Assembly: GCF_004963255.1 (NCBI RefSeq)
Contig: NZ_SUGA01000043.1
Location: 1-47,233 of the forward strand
Length of the DNA stretch: 47,233 nucleotides
Direction of reading: 5' to 3'
From: Mesorhizobium sp.
GTDB lineage: Bacteria > Pseudomonadota > Alphaproteobacteria > Rhizobiales > Rhizobiaceae
Shown here one piece after another: positions 1 to 8,508 of this stretch; within the stretch, counting starts at the first letter, position 1, and each line of letters starts with the position of its first letter. The notes beneath the pieces were generated by a model, which made no database searches, was not told the DNA's origin, and was given only the letters and a program-made list of their open reading frames with translations. A program made the position numbers and the translations under genes.

Positions 1-340
1 TGCCATGACCGCCCTCTCTCAGCGAATTTGCAGAACTCTCAGCACACTACCGCCTGGCGCGGAAAGCCGGCTCAGGTCCCGGCCCGGAATCCCCCCGCCA
101 AGGTCAGGATTCCGGGCAACTCGCCGCGCGATCCTGTTGAGTTTCACGAAGGTCATGGGGCTGCGCTGGATCGTCTGGAAGATCACGCAGTAACGAGATC
201 GGTGAGCTCCATCAGTTGGGTCAGCCGGTTCTGCGGAGCGGAAGCGAGACGTCCTCCATAGGGCTTAGTTGACGGAGGAGCGGCCAAGCTTCAATTTTGT
301 CGTTGGGGAAGCCATCCGCGCTTGGTTTTTGGGGGGCAAG
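1..340. other. No confident gene at window start
   Basis: Several short open frames cross this stretch in all three forward frames, but none has a convincing start, ribosome site or recognisable product. The forward frame from about base 9 to 140 reads like a helical protein tail and may be the decayed end of a gene that begins outside the window. I would not annotate a product here. Confidence 0.5.
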
Positions 341-562
341 ATGAGCAGTTGTGCGCGACATCCGACTACCATTTTGCTTTCCGTTCTGTTTCTGACGATT
401 TTTGTCGTCATCGGGTTGGGCGATGTGTTGGCTGCCGGGTTCTCCGCTGAGGCATTGCTCAAACCCAGCGACGGGCTGAAGCCGCAGCAAATATTCTTCT
501 GGAAAGGCCTCCGGTTCTCAACCATCACGACACCACCAGCCAACAGCCGATTTTGGACCTGA
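341..562 (+). CDS. Hypothetical membrane-anchored or secreted small protein (possible 5' fragment)
   Basis: A 73-residue frame starts with ATG at 341, preceded by a purine-rich GGGGGGCAAG. Residues 8-30 form one strongly hydrophobic helix (ILLSVLFLTIFVVIGLGDVLA), consistent with a signal peptide or membrane anchor; the rest is hydrophilic. Its TGA stop overlaps the ATG of the next gene by one base (TGATG). The other reading is that the two frames are one gene split by a frameshift: the downstream frame stays open upstream of its start back to the stop at 448-450. The family is not recognised, and the AT-richer codon use than in neighbours suggests accessory DNA. Confidence 0.45.
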   Translation: MSSCARHPTTILLSVLFLTIFVVIGLGDVLAAGFSAEALLKPSDGLKPQQIFFWKGLRFSTITTPPANSRFWT

Positions 563-1254
563 TGGCTCTTGGATTGCGTCCAAATTTCATCGAGCAGAGG
601 ACTACTGGCGATGATGTGGCGGCACGCTTTGCAAACTGGTTCTTGCCGTCGGATAGCCCATATTATTCTAATGGAAGCACCTGGAAAGGTGACGATGAAT
701 TCCAGAAAGCGGATTCTCGCCAAGCGTTTCTGACGAAGTATGCGGACATGCTTAGAAAAATCGCGCCGAAACCGCCCTACCAGTTCGCCTATGTCTACCA
801 CACCGACCTTCCAGAGTATGACAGCTCAAGGCAAGGCTTCTTCGTTGACACCAACTTTCTCTCGAATGTCTATCTGGAGAATGGCGCTGTGTCCCTGGCA
901 AGGTCTCTGGGCAGTATGGTTTCTTTGGTCGCCGACTTTCACGTCGAGCCTCAGATGCTTTTGCCTCTCGACGAGAAGGCGGCACGGAAGGCGCTCGAAA
1001 CAATCCGCAACGGCAGCGTTATGAGTCCGCGCCGGGTAACCGTTTTGGCCGTCTTCGAGGCCGTCGATGCCAAACCGGACTTGTTGAGCCTGAGGACTAG
1101 GCTAAAACAGCTTCTGATCTATGACGAGAAAATGGAGACGGAAGTTTACTCTTTTGATGTTACGGCTTTTAACAACGAAGACAAATCAACAGCAGCAAAC
1201 AACGGCGACGATCCGGCAAAAAGTTCGAAATTTCTGGCTCTAAACATACAATAG
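562..1254 (+). CDS. Hypothetical protein
   Basis: A 230-residue protein starts at ATG 562 (an in-frame TTG lies at 553). I do not recognise a family. It is soluble, with a mixed alpha/beta composition, many aromatic and acidic residues and no cysteines I can use as a motif; the C-terminal 25 residues are polar and likely disordered. If joined to the frame at 341-562 it would gain an N-terminal export signal, which would make it a secreted or periplasmic protein. The next gene follows after nine bases in the same frame, so the two are probably co-transcribed. Function unknown. Confidence 0.6.
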   Translation: MALGLRPNFIEQRTTGDDVAARFANWFLPSDSPYYSNGSTWKGDDEFQKADSRQAFLTKYADMLRKIAPKPPYQFAYVYHTDLPEYDSSRQGFFVDTNFLSNVYLENGAVSLARSLGSMVSLVADFHVEPQMLLPLDEKAARKALETIRNGSVMSPRRVTVLAVFEAVDAKPDLLSLRTRLKQLLIYDEKMETEVYSFDVTAFNNEDKSTAANNGDDPAKSSKFLALNIQ

Positions 1255-1263
1255 CAACAGGAA

Positions 1264-1644
1264 TTGAAAGACGAAACTGCGCTCTTCGTCAGAAACTGCA
1301 AAGTCAACTCTTCTTATTCAACATTTCATAACTGCTCTTGCCTGGGTGAGCATTATCTGCAGAGGCGCCTGGAGCATCCCAGGGAAAGGGCATCCACAGT
1401 CTTCGACAATATCCAGTTGGACTGCGTTGATAGCCCATCCATCCAAGCCTATTCGCAAGAGAAATGCGTGTCTCTCTATTCGTCGGTGTTTGACAAAAGC
1501 GTTCTTCCTTCTCTTTGTGAGTGTTATGCACATGACTATGCGGACGCGTACTCAGAGCGACCCGGCGTTATGACCGCATATCAAAGCAATTTGGGTGTGA
1601 GTGTGATGGCGGCCTGCAGGAGCAAGCTAAGCGCCAAAAAATAG
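1264..1644 (+). CDS. Hypothetical cysteine-rich small protein
   Basis: A 126-residue frame begins at a TTG codon (1264), nine bases after the upstream TAG and in the same frame; no better start is visible, so the true N-terminus is uncertain. Eight cysteines are spread along it: one near residue 11, a C-S-C pair near 24-26, single ones near 54 and 68, a C-E-C pair near 84-86, and one near 118. The spacing suggests disulfides and an extracytoplasmic location, but no signal peptide is visible in this frame, so export would need a missed upstream exon-like start or fusion to the preceding product. No family recognised. Confidence 0.5.
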   Translation: MKDETALFVRNCKVNSSYSTFHNCSCLGEHYLQRRLEHPRERASTVFDNIQLDCVDSPSIQAYSQEKCVSLYSSVFDKSVLPSLCECYAHDYADAYSERPGVMTAYQSNLGVSVMAACRSKLSAKK

Positions 1645-1693
1645 CTTTGTCGCCAGCATCCGTCATGGCTGCCCGCGTTTCGATCGGTGTTGC

Positions 1694-1799
1694 AAGATAG
1701 ACATTCACCGTTTCACGGAAACGGTGAATGTCCTATCTCGTTGTTTTTACGCAATTCCAGACGGAAAACCGCTCACACTTTTCCTGGAATTGCTCTAGC
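1694..1799. repeat. Two-hairpin dispersed repeat, copy A
   Basis: Two successive hairpins. The first pairs GACATTCACCGTTTC (1700-1714) with its exact complement (1718-1732) around the loop ACG. The second pairs GCAATTCCAG (1751-1760) with CTGGAATTGC (1784-1793), with an inner GGAAAA/TTTTCC pairing. A near-identical unit lies at 35196-35303. The right end, GCTCTAG, supplies the TAG stop of the LysE gene on the minus strand. The unit may also act as a transcription terminator for the converging genes. Confidence 0.9.
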
Positions 1800-2406
1800 G
1801 ATCTACCAGCGCCAGCTTGGCGCCGAGCATGACGAAGGCGCCGGCGAAGGTCCTGCGCATCCAGGTCAACACCTTCGGCCGCGACACGATGTGGCTGCGC
1901 ACCGAGGCCGCGAACACGCCATAGACGGCGAAGACGACGAAGGTCATCAGCATGAAGACGCCGGAGAGCTCCAGCATCCTGGCGAAAGCATGCGGCTCGG
2001 TGGTGCTGACGAATTGCGGCAGGAAGGCGAAGAAGAAGATCGACAGTTTCGGGTTCAGCACGTTGACCAGGATGCCGGTGGTGATCGTCCTGGCGGTCGA
2101 GCGCGGCGCGGCGTCCTCATCGATGCTGAGGCCGCCTTTTTCCTTCAACGTGTTCCAGGCCATGTAGAGCAGGTAGGCGACGCCGAGATATTTCAGCGTC
2201 TCGAAGGCGACGGCGCTGGTGTGCAGCACAGCGGCGAGGCCAGTGATGGCGGCCGCCATATGCGGAATGATGCCCAGCGTGCAGGCGAATGCGGCGACGA
2301 CAGCGGCGCGTGCGCCGCGCGAGAGGCCGGCGCTCAGCGTGTAGAGGACGCCGGTGCCGGGCGAGGCCACGATGATCAGCGACGTCAACAGGAATTCGAT
2401 GCTCAT
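1795..2406 (-). CDS. LysE/RhtB family amino-acid exporter
   Basis: A 203-residue inner-membrane protein of the LysE/RhtB superfamily, which exports amino acids or related small metabolites driven by the proton gradient. The length is typical for the family. Visible hallmarks are the N-terminal ASPGTGVLYTLSAGLSRG segment (about 14-31), where SPGP is the usual form, and the NVLNPKLSIFFFAFLPQF segment (about 114-131), both conserved in the family. About six hydrophobic helices alternate with short loops. The substrate cannot be read from sequence. The stop codon lies inside the hairpin repeat downstream, so the last residues may have been set by the repeat. The gene stands alone, 68 bases downstream of the YkgJ-like gene on the same strand. 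Confidence 0.9.
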   Translation of the reverse strand: MSIEFLLTSLIIVASPGTGVLYTLSAGLSRGARAAVVAAFACTLGIIPHMAAAITGLAAVLHTSAVAFETLKYLGVAYLLYMAWNTLKEKGGLSIDEDAAPRSTARTITTGILVNVLNPKLSIFFFAFLPQFVSTTEPHAFARMLELSGVFMLMTFVVFAVYGVFAASVRSHIVSRPKVLTWMRRTFAGAFVMLGAKLALVDR

Positions 2407-2474
2407 GGATTTCCTCCGCGACCCTGCCCGGCCGGAAGGTACCGGGAGGTGCGGATTTCGGCAAGCGCGTGAGA

Positions 2475-2849
2475 TTAGCTCACCGGCAGCCCATGCGCGG
2501 CCCTCGCCATCAGGCAGTCGTCGCCGCCGGGCATGCAGGCGCGGCAGACATCGGGGCGGAGATCATAGATGCCGCAGGCCGTATGCTTGCCGATGTCACC
2601 CGTGAGCGCCGAGCACCGTGCGCCCTCGCAACGCATGCCGGACAGGTCGGCCGACACAAATTTCTCCGGAATGCGTTCGAGTCGCGCGTCCTCTTCGGTC
2701 GAGAAGCGCGGCCAGTCGGCCGAATAGGAGCAACAGGCGCCGCAGCTCTGGCAGTCGAACACGGCCGCGCCATCGCCCGTCGGCCAGCGGGGATCGACCG
2801 CCGTAGCGGACGGCCAAGGCAGGCGACTGTGATCGGCCTCGTGCGGCAT
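2475..2849 (-). CDS. YkgJ family cysteine cluster protein
   Basis: A 124-residue protein with ten cysteines, matching the YkgJ (UPF0153) cysteine-cluster family, whose members are thought to bind zinc or an iron-sulfur cluster. The pattern is FDCQSCGACC (about 31-40), then C74 and C79, then C92, C102, C105 and C112 in a C-GIYDLRPDVCRAC context, which is the family signature. The biochemical role is unknown. The ATG lies five bases beyond the stop of the upstream 52-residue gene, so the two form an operon. The N-terminal 25 residues are proline-rich and poorly conserved-looking. Confidence 0.88.
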   Translation of the reverse strand: MPHEADHSRLPWPSATAVDPRWPTGDGAAVFDCQSCGACCSYSADWPRFSTEEDARLERIPEKFVSADLSGMRCEGARCSALTGDIGKHTACGIYDLRPDVCRACMPGGDDCLMARAAHGLPVS

Positions 2850-2853
2850 TCCT

Positions 2854-3012
2854 CTATTTCTTCCTGGTCTTGCGCGGCGGCTTCTGGGCCGGCTGCCGGA
2901 GGAGATCGACGTCGAGCGGTTTGTCGGCTTGCGGAGCGGCGGTTGGCTTGGCCGGCTTCGCGATGGCGGCCGGAGCCGGTGGCTGCTCCTTGGCGGAAAA
3001 CTTGATGGCCAT
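2854..3012 (-). CDS. Small basic hypothetical protein
   Basis: A 52-residue protein starting at MAIKFSAKEQ. I chose ATG 3012 over a longer frame because a GGGAT ribosome site sits at the right distance. The body is rich in alanine, proline and lysine and ends in a strongly basic tail (KPPRKTRKK), so it is probably disordered and may touch nucleic acid. It lies four bases upstream of the YkgJ-like gene and is surely co-transcribed. No function is known to me. Confidence 0.65.
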   Translation of the reverse strand: MAIKFSAKEQPPAPAAIAKPAKPTAAPQADKPLDVDLLRQPAQKPPRKTRKK

Positions 3013-3238
3013 GTCGATCCCTGAAAAGCTTCGGTGACTCACGTTGCGGTCGCCGAGCGGTCCTAGCACACAATCGGGCCACCGGAACGGAAAAGACCTG
3101 CGGTTACCGACATACCGATCCGGTCGCGACGTCCGCGAACAGACGTCAATTATTTTGCCGAGTTAGGGAACCGCCGCCGGAGTCGGGCGTTGTTGCAGCG
3201 CCGTCAGCAGTCGAAAGAGGCTAACGGCACAAGGACGC

Positions 3239-3568
3239 CTACATGATCACGCTCAACATCGGCAGGATTTCATAGCGGAAGCCGCGACCCGAACGCGCCA
3301 CCGGGTCGGCGTCGGTCACCGCCCTCGCCTCCGCCTCGCTGCCGGCACGCAGGATCAGCAGCCCCCATGGGCCGGCCGGATCGGCGACCGGGCCTGCCAT
3401 GATCATGATGCCTTCGCGGAGCTTCTCGCGCAGATAGTCGGCATGCCTGCCCATCAGCGCCCTTTCCTCCTCCGACATGGTGAGGGCGAAATCCGGCCGC
3501 GGCGGGATCAGCCGGCAATGGAAGATCTTTGACGCCGTGGCTTCACGCGATGCTTCACTGTTGGCCAT
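3239..3568 (-). CDS. YciI-like (YCII domain) protein
   Basis: A 109-residue protein that fits the YCII/YciI ferredoxin-like fold. Evidence is the pattern of an N-terminal strand (FHCRLIPPRPDF), the MSEEERALMGRHADYL helix, the GIMIMAGPVADPAGPWGLLIL strand pair, and the EAEARAVTDADPVARSG segment, which parallels the family's typical 'ADPY' region. Members are small dimeric proteins with a proposed catalytic His-Asp pair; substrates are generally unknown. It is transcribed alone or with the glutathione transferase 95 bases upstream. Confidence 0.82.
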   Translation of the reverse strand: MANSEASREATASKIFHCRLIPPRPDFALTMSEEERALMGRHADYLREKLREGIMIMAGPVADPAGPWGLLILRAGSEAEARAVTDADPVARSGRGFRYEILPMLSVIM

Positions 3569-3663
3569 CGCCGCCTCCCCGAAAGCCTATTGCCGCCGGC
3601 CGCCCACGGGGCGGATCCGCTGCGCAACCTCCACGAAATGTTACACCTTCTTGCGGAATAGCT

Positions 3664-4317
3664 CTATTCATCCGGGCCAGGCTCCGGCCATGGCTCCTTG
3701 GCGGCTTCCGCGTACCAGTGCCGCATCGCAGGCATCGCCAGCACCGCATCGACATAGGCGCGGGTGACGGGCGCCAACTCGCCGCCATAAGTGTCGAAGC
3801 GCGTGACCACCGGCGCATACATGGCATCGGCCGCAGTGAAATGACCGAACAGGAACGGGCCGCCCTGGCCATATTGCTCGCGGCACTGGCGCCAGATCGC
3901 TTCGATCCTTGCCCGCTGCGCCTCGCCCTCGGCATCGAGCGGCTTGTGCGATTTCGGCCGACGCAGGTTCATCGGCCAGCCGTAACGAACCTCGCGGAAG
4001 CCGGAGTGCATCTCGGTCGCAACCGAGCGCGCTAGCGCGCGAGCGCCGAGGTCGTCCGGCCAAAGCCTTTTCTCAGGGTAGAGGTCAGCAAGATATTCAA
4101 GGATAGCAAGCGTTTCCCAGACGATCCTGCCATTGTGATTCAACACCGGCACAAGCCCGGTCGGCGACACCTTGGCGAGGTTGGCCGCGGTCTGCGGCGT
4201 GCGCAGCCGCACGAAGCCCTCCTCGAAAGGTATTTCCAGGTGCCGCATGGCCACCCAGGGCCTGAGCGACCAGGACGAAAAGCATTTGTTGCCGATATAG
4301 AGGGTGAACTCTGCCAA
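3664..4317 (-). CDS. Glutathione S-transferase family protein
   Basis: A 217-residue cytosolic transferase that would conjugate glutathione to electrophiles or isomerise thiol adducts. The N-terminal thioredoxin-like domain (about 1-80) has the CFSSWSLRPW active-site segment at 12-21, a cis-proline context LVPVL at 55-59 and the glutathione-binding E-T/S pair at 68-69 in ETLAILEYLADLYP. The remaining residues form the all-helical C-terminal domain, with an N-capping-like FTAADAMYAPVVTRF. The SWSLRPW signature resembles the subgroup related to maleylacetoacetate isomerase. The substrate is unknown. The gene starts 19 bases beyond the stop of the patatin gene on the same strand. Confidence 0.93.
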   Translation of the reverse strand: MAEFTLYIGNKCFSSWSLRPWVAMRHLEIPFEEGFVRLRTPQTAANLAKVSPTGLVPVLNHNGRIVWETLAILEYLADLYPEKRLWPDDLGARALARSVATEMHSGFREVRYGWPMNLRRPKSHKPLDAEGEAQRARIEAIWRQCREQYGQGGPFLFGHFTAADAMYAPVVTRFDTYGGELAPVTRAYVDAVLAMPAMRHWYAEAAKEPWPEPGPDE

Positions 4318-4336
4318 GAACTGTCTCCTGATGATG

Positions 4337-5773
4337 TCAATTCGCTTCGGCCGTCGTGATCGCCGGCGGCCTCACGCCGGCACGGGCCTGGATCGCGGCG
4401 ACTGCCGTCTGGATGTCGGGATTGACCTCGAGCGCCCTGCGGCCGGCATCGATCGTGAGATCGACCTGGTCGACAGGCAGCCTGAGCCTGGTCGGAATCT
4501 CGTTCAGCTTCGCCTGCGTCGCCGGGTCGAGATCGGCAAAGGAAAGGTGCTGGACCACAAGGCGGACATCACGGCAGTTCCACCCGGCTGACGAACCGCG
4601 ATAGGCCGAAACCGTCGAGGACGGCAGCCCGCAGCGATAGCGAACCAGTTCGCCTTTCCATTGCGAGACGGCAAGTTTCAGCGCATCGAACTCGTCGCGC
4701 ACCGAGGCGGCAAGCGTGGTGCTGGTCACGGCGTCGAGGAGCTCGGCGGCCCTTGGCCCGTGCAGCGACTTCGCCCAGTTCACATCGCTGTCGCTCCCGG
4801 CGTCGGCGACGATGAAGATCAGCGTCGTCAGGCGGACCGCGGCCGACGGCGACAGCGGCCCGTAAGGCGTGCCGGCGGCCGAGCGCTCAAGCGTGAAGCC
4901 GGTGACGCCGATATTGTCCGTCAGCCCACCGTCGAGCAGCTTCACATAGTCGAGCGGATCGTCGTTCTGGTAGGAATCGAGCGCGCTGGCATAGGCCTTG
5001 AGCCGTAGCGAGGCATTGCGGTCCGCGAGCGCCTCGCTCAGCCATTGCGGCCTGCGGTAACCGCAATGCGGGCTGGTCGCCGAGACGACGATCGGCGCGA
5101 AGACGATCGGCACGGCGGCCGATGCCGCGACAGCATCGGCAATCCGCACCTTGTCGAGGTCGCTGCACAGCGCGGCGAAGGTGTCGTAGCTGAAAAGGAA
5201 GGGCGTGCGATTGTAGATGTCGGATGCATTGATCCAGACGATCGGACCTTGCGCTCGATGGAAGGCCTTGAATGTCGCGCCGTCGAAGAGATGGTCGTTC
5301 AGCCATTTGGCGAAGCCGCTGCGGTCGTTGACGCCGCCATAATAGGCGCGGATGAAGTTGACCGGCGAGAACGATGTCCTGAGATCGGCCTCGGCGTTCT
5401 GGGTCAGGAAGCGCTCGCGGAAATCCCGGTAGCCGTCCCTGCCCTTGTAGCCGAAATATGCAGCGGCGACGGCGCCGCCCGAGGCGCCCGAAATCATCCT
5501 TATGTCGTCGACCAGCGTGCGCCGTTTCGGGCGTTGGTCGATGACGACGTCGTCCAGCGCCCGCAAGACGCCGTAGGAGAAAGCGGCGGCCCGGGTGCCG
5601 CCGCCGGAAAACGCAAGTCCCACGACGGTCGAGCCGTCATCGGCTGGGTCGGGAATGTAAGTGGGTGACGGGCGACCGGCTTGCCTGGTGAGCGTGTTGA
5701 TCGGTCCGACGTCGTCGGCGATGCAGCCAGCCAGGGCCATCAGGACAGCGACAAAGGCCACACGAAGACGCAA
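4337..5773 (-). CDS. Patatin-like phospholipase, lipoprotein
   Basis: A 478-residue patatin-family acyl hydrolase. The N-terminus is a lipoprotein signal with lipobox LAGC (Cys17), placing it on the periplasmic side of a membrane. The catalytic Ser-Asp dyad is intact: oxyanion loop FSGGGTRAAAF (about 55-65), nucleophile elbow GASGG with Ser98, and the aspartate in DGGLTDNIG (Asp281). The C-terminal third (about 330-478) has no recognised motif and ends in a helical, alanine-rich tail. Its likely role is hydrolysis of phospholipid or other lipid esters; the substrate is not known. It is followed closely by the glutathione transferase gene. Confidence 0.92.
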   Translation of the reverse strand: MRLRVAFVAVLMALAGCIADDVGPINTLTRQAGRPSPTYIPDPADDGSTVVGLAFSGGGTRAAAFSYGVLRALDDVVIDQRPKRRTLVDDIRMISGASGGAVAAAYFGYKGRDGYRDFRERFLTQNAEADLRTSFSPVNFIRAYYGGVNDRSGFAKWLNDHLFDGATFKAFHRAQGPIVWINASDIYNRTPFLFSYDTFAALCSDLDKVRIADAVAASAAVPIVFAPIVVSATSPHCGYRRPQWLSEALADRNASLRLKAYASALDSYQNDDPLDYVKLLDGGLTDNIGVTGFTLERSAAGTPYGPLSPSAAVRLTTLIFIVADAGSDSDVNWAKSLHGPRAAELLDAVTSTTLAASVRDEFDALKLAVSQWKGELVRYRCGLPSSTVSAYRGSSAGWNCRDVRLVVQHLSFADLDPATQAKLNEIPTRLRLPVDQVDLTIDAGRRALEVNPDIQTAVAAIQARAGVRPPAITTAEAN

Positions 5774-5903
5774 ACCCGGTTCCCCCAGGGCTGCCCTCTC
5801 CCGCAGCCGCGGCGAACCCTAACCGGATTGCATTGCCCGATGCAACCTCGCCGGGAAAGCACGTTGACGGCAGGACTTTGTAGGCCGCCGCCAGGCAGCC
5901 TTT

Positions 5904-7034
5904 TCATGTCTGGAATTGCTTGGCGAAAGCGTTGGTGAAAACGATCTCGCCGTGGTCGCCGGCCGCCTCGCCCAGCACCACATCCATGTTGTCGGCCGTG
6001 ATGCGCGCGAGCGCGAAGCCGCCCATATAGGCCGCCTTCGGCTTGACGAGATCGAGGCCGTCGCGCTGGTAGATCATCGGCACTTCATGCTGGTGGCCGT
6101 GGAAGACGGCAATGACATTGTAACCCTTGATCGCCGCCAGCAGGGCCTGGCGGTCGGTCTCGCCCCACCAGTGTGGGCGGCCTGAACCATCGTCGTCATA
6201 GGTGCGTTTCACCGGATCCCAGCGCTCGGTCGAGAAGGTGTCCCAACCATAATGCTGGAAGATGATCACGGGTCGGCCATCGCCGGCATAGGTGGCAAGG
6301 TCCTGTTTCAGCCAGGGCAAGCTGCTCGGCGCGCCATGGCCAGCGTCGCCGGCGAAGCGGTGTGTCTGGACGAGATGCAGGCCGCCCCAGTCCCAGGAAT
6401 AGCAGTCGGTGTCGACGTCGTATTCGGTCGCCGGCACCGGCGGCTTGAAGAACACGCCCGGGCGATGATTGACCTCGACATAATCTCGCAATTCGCGGCG
6501 ATACCAATCGACATGGGGCGGCGAGCCGTTCTGATCGAGATCGTGATTGCCGAGCCCGACATAGACCGGGATGTGGACGCGATCCGGCCCGATGCCTTCC
6601 TGATAGCGCTGGGAGAACTGCAGAAGCTGCGTGCCTTCGCTGGGCTCGGTGACCTGGCCACCGCCATCATCGGTGATGTCGCCGCCGGTGACGAGGCCGA
6701 GCGGCGTGCCGATGCGGGTGCCAGCCGAATGCAGGCCAGTGGAGACGCCGTTGATCTCGGCCGGCCACCTCTTGTCGGCAATGGCGTTCAGGGCCGCGAC
6801 ATTGCGCAGAAGTGCTGCATCGGTCTTGCCTTCCTGCAGGCAATTCGGGCTGAGGCCGCTTGCCATGCGGCAGGCATGGATATCGGCGACGAAGAGGAAG
6901 GTGGCGTCGATCGGCTGGATGCGCTTTCCGGTCTGGCCGAACGCCACGCGAGGAAGGGCGCAGGCAGCGGCGAGGAGTCCCGTCCGGGTGATGAGCAGAC
7001 GGCGCGAGATGATTTCTGACGACGGACGTTTCAT
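5904..7034 (-). CDS. Tat-exported metallophosphoesterase
   Basis: A 376-residue calcineurin-type phosphoesterase. A start at ATG 7034 gives a signal peptide with the twin-arginine motif SRRLLITRTG followed by a hydrophobic stretch and AFGQ cleavage region; an alternative ATG at 7052 adds six residues. The five metal-binding blocks are present in order: VADIHAC, GGDITDDGG, GNHDLDQNG, FQHYGWDTF and FHGHQHE. The dinuclear metal site therefore looks complete. The protein is expected in the periplasm, cleaving a phosphomono- or diester that is not identifiable here. It is divergent from the next gene. Confidence 0.9.
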   Translation of the reverse strand: MKRPSSEIISRRLLITRTGLLAAACALPRVAFGQTGKRIQPIDATFLFVADIHACRMASGLSPNCLQEGKTDAALLRNVAALNAIADKRWPAEINGVSTGLHSAGTRIGTPLGLVTGGDITDDGGGQVTEPSEGTQLLQFSQRYQEGIGPDRVHIPVYVGLGNHDLDQNGSPPHVDWYRRELRDYVEVNHRPGVFFKPPVPATEYDVDTDCYSWDWGGLHLVQTHRFAGDAGHGAPSSLPWLKQDLATYAGDGRPVIIFQHYGWDTFSTERWDPVKRTYDDDGSGRPHWWGETDRQALLAAIKGYNVIAVFHGHQHEVPMIYQRDGLDLVKPKAAYMGGFALARITADNMDVVLGEAAGDHGEIVFTNAFAKQFQT

Positions 7035-7182
7035 CGTTACCCGATTAAACATTCTCGACCCGCCTCGTCCAGTTCAATGCCGTGCCGGGGAGACTATCCA
7101 TGCCAAGGCATGAAAGCTCCTGGGTCGACAGAACAACGGGGGTCTGTCATTGCTCTGGTACATGCACCCAGGGGAGGAAGGC

Positions 7183-7776
7183 GTGAAGACCCTTACAACC
7201 GGCATGGTGCTCGCCATGCTCGCCTTCGCCGGTGGCGCGCAGGCCGCAGACTGCGTCGACGCCAAATCCGCAAAAGCCGGCTTCGTGCTCGAAAAACCCG
7301 GCATAAGCAGCGAGTTCCGACCGGCGCCCGGCGGCATGGTCGCGGTCGCCAACAAATATCAATCGGATACGCCGCAGACACAGTATCTTTATGCCGGGCT
7401 GATCGAGGTGTTCCGCGACAGCGACACCGGGCGGCTGTCGATGATCCCGCTCGGCGACTTGAAGAAGCTGTTCCCGCTGAAGGCGGGCGCGAAGAGCAAG
7501 ACCGAATTCGTGCGGCTGTCTTCGAAAAAGGCGCCGCAGGGCACCGAGACGCTGGCGCTCACCGTCAAAGGCAAGAACACCTACAGGCTCGGCGACTGCA
7601 AATACAATGTGCTCGTGGTCGGCGAAACGATCACCGGCAGCACGGGCAACGTCATCGACACCTTCACCGCGCTCTATTCGCCGGACCTGCAGGCAGTGCT
7701 GGCGCGGCGGTATGATGAGGGGACGAGCGCGCAGAGCGAGGTGGGGTTCGAGAGGATCAAGCCGCTGGCGCAATGA
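7183..7776 (+). CDS. Hypothetical secreted protein
   Basis: A 197-residue protein. I place the start at GTG 7183 because GGGGAGGAAGG lies just upstream and the resulting N-terminus (VKTLTTGMVLAMLAFAGGAQA) is a clean signal peptide ending in an A-x-A cleavage site. The mature protein has two cysteines, near residues 26 and 145, which may form a disulfide. A frame running further upstream to 7150 would spoil the signal peptide. No family is recognised; the beta-rich pattern suggests a small periplasmic domain. Confidence 0.75.
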   Translation: MKTLTTGMVLAMLAFAGGAQAADCVDAKSAKAGFVLEKPGISSEFRPAPGGMVAVANKYQSDTPQTQYLYAGLIEVFRDSDTGRLSMIPLGDLKKLFPLKAGAKSKTEFVRLSSKKAPQGTETLALTVKGKNTYRLGDCKYNVLVVGETITGSTGNVIDTFTALYSPDLQAVLARRYDEGTSAQSEVGFERIKPLAQ

Positions 7777-7842
7777 GGCGTCTTCGGCCGGCTGCAAACT
7801 GCCAGTCGGCCGAGCATCAGCCGCGTCGACGCCGACCGGCTG

Positions 7843-8331
7843 CTACGGCTTGACGGTGAACTCCGTCCACATGCCTGTCGCGAAATGACCGGGGACGTTG
7901 CAGATGAGCACGTATTTGCCGGGTTTCAGGTCTACGGTAAGCGTGCCCGAAGCGCCCGGGTCGAGCTCCGAAACCTCTCCCTTGTCACCAGCCTTGTCCT
8001 CATCGACCCTGTTCTCGGCGTCAATATAGGGAAGCGGGGTCGTGGAATCCGCTCGATACATCATGATCATTTCGTGGATGGTATCCTTGGAGCTGTTCTT
8101 CACCTTGAAGGTGATCTTGCCGGCTTTCACCGTCGCGGGCTTGGCCGTTATCCCCATGCTTGCCTTTGACATATCGACGCCTGACATTCCGTAGGCGAAA
8201 CCTGTGGTCATGGGCACATTCGCCCCTTTGTCCCACAACGAAACCTGAACCGTGGCGGCAGCTTGAGCGGCACCAGCCGTCGCAAAAATCGCGGCAAGCA
8301 CCACAGCCGAATTCCTGACCAGCTTATTCAC
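7843..8331 (-). CDS. Cupredoxin (plastocyanin/azurin-like copper protein)
   Basis: A 162-residue periplasmic blue-copper-type protein. The start is GTG 8331 with GGAGGAG upstream, giving a signal peptide that ends at AAQAA; a longer frame exists but lacks such a site. Type-1 copper ligands can be assigned: His in DTIHEMIMMY, then Cys, His and Met in YVLICNVPGHFATGMW. An inserted acidic stretch (about residues 95-120) separates the strands. It probably carries electrons or copper; no oxidase or reductase gene lies next to it, so its partner is unknown. It has its own upstream region of about 175 bases. Confidence 0.9.
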   Translation of the reverse strand: MNKLVRNSAVVLAAIFATAGAAQAAATVQVSLWDKGANVPMTTGFAYGMSGVDMSKASMGITAKPATVKAGKITFKVKNSSKDTIHEMIMMYRADSTTPLPYIDAENRVDEDKAGDKGEVSELDPGASGTLTVDLKPGKYVLICNVPGHFATGMWTEFTVKP

Positions 8332-8508
8332 AGCAAAACTCCTCCGGCAGACACCGGTGGAACCGACACCGGCAACCGACCGCTCCCTGCCATGGAACTT
8401 GGCCGAACGGTGCCTGCATGGTTGCACCGCCGACTGCACTCGACCTTGCGTTGGATCAAACCGATATGCTGAAGAACACCGACAGTCGGCGAATACCTTG
8501 GAACCCGA

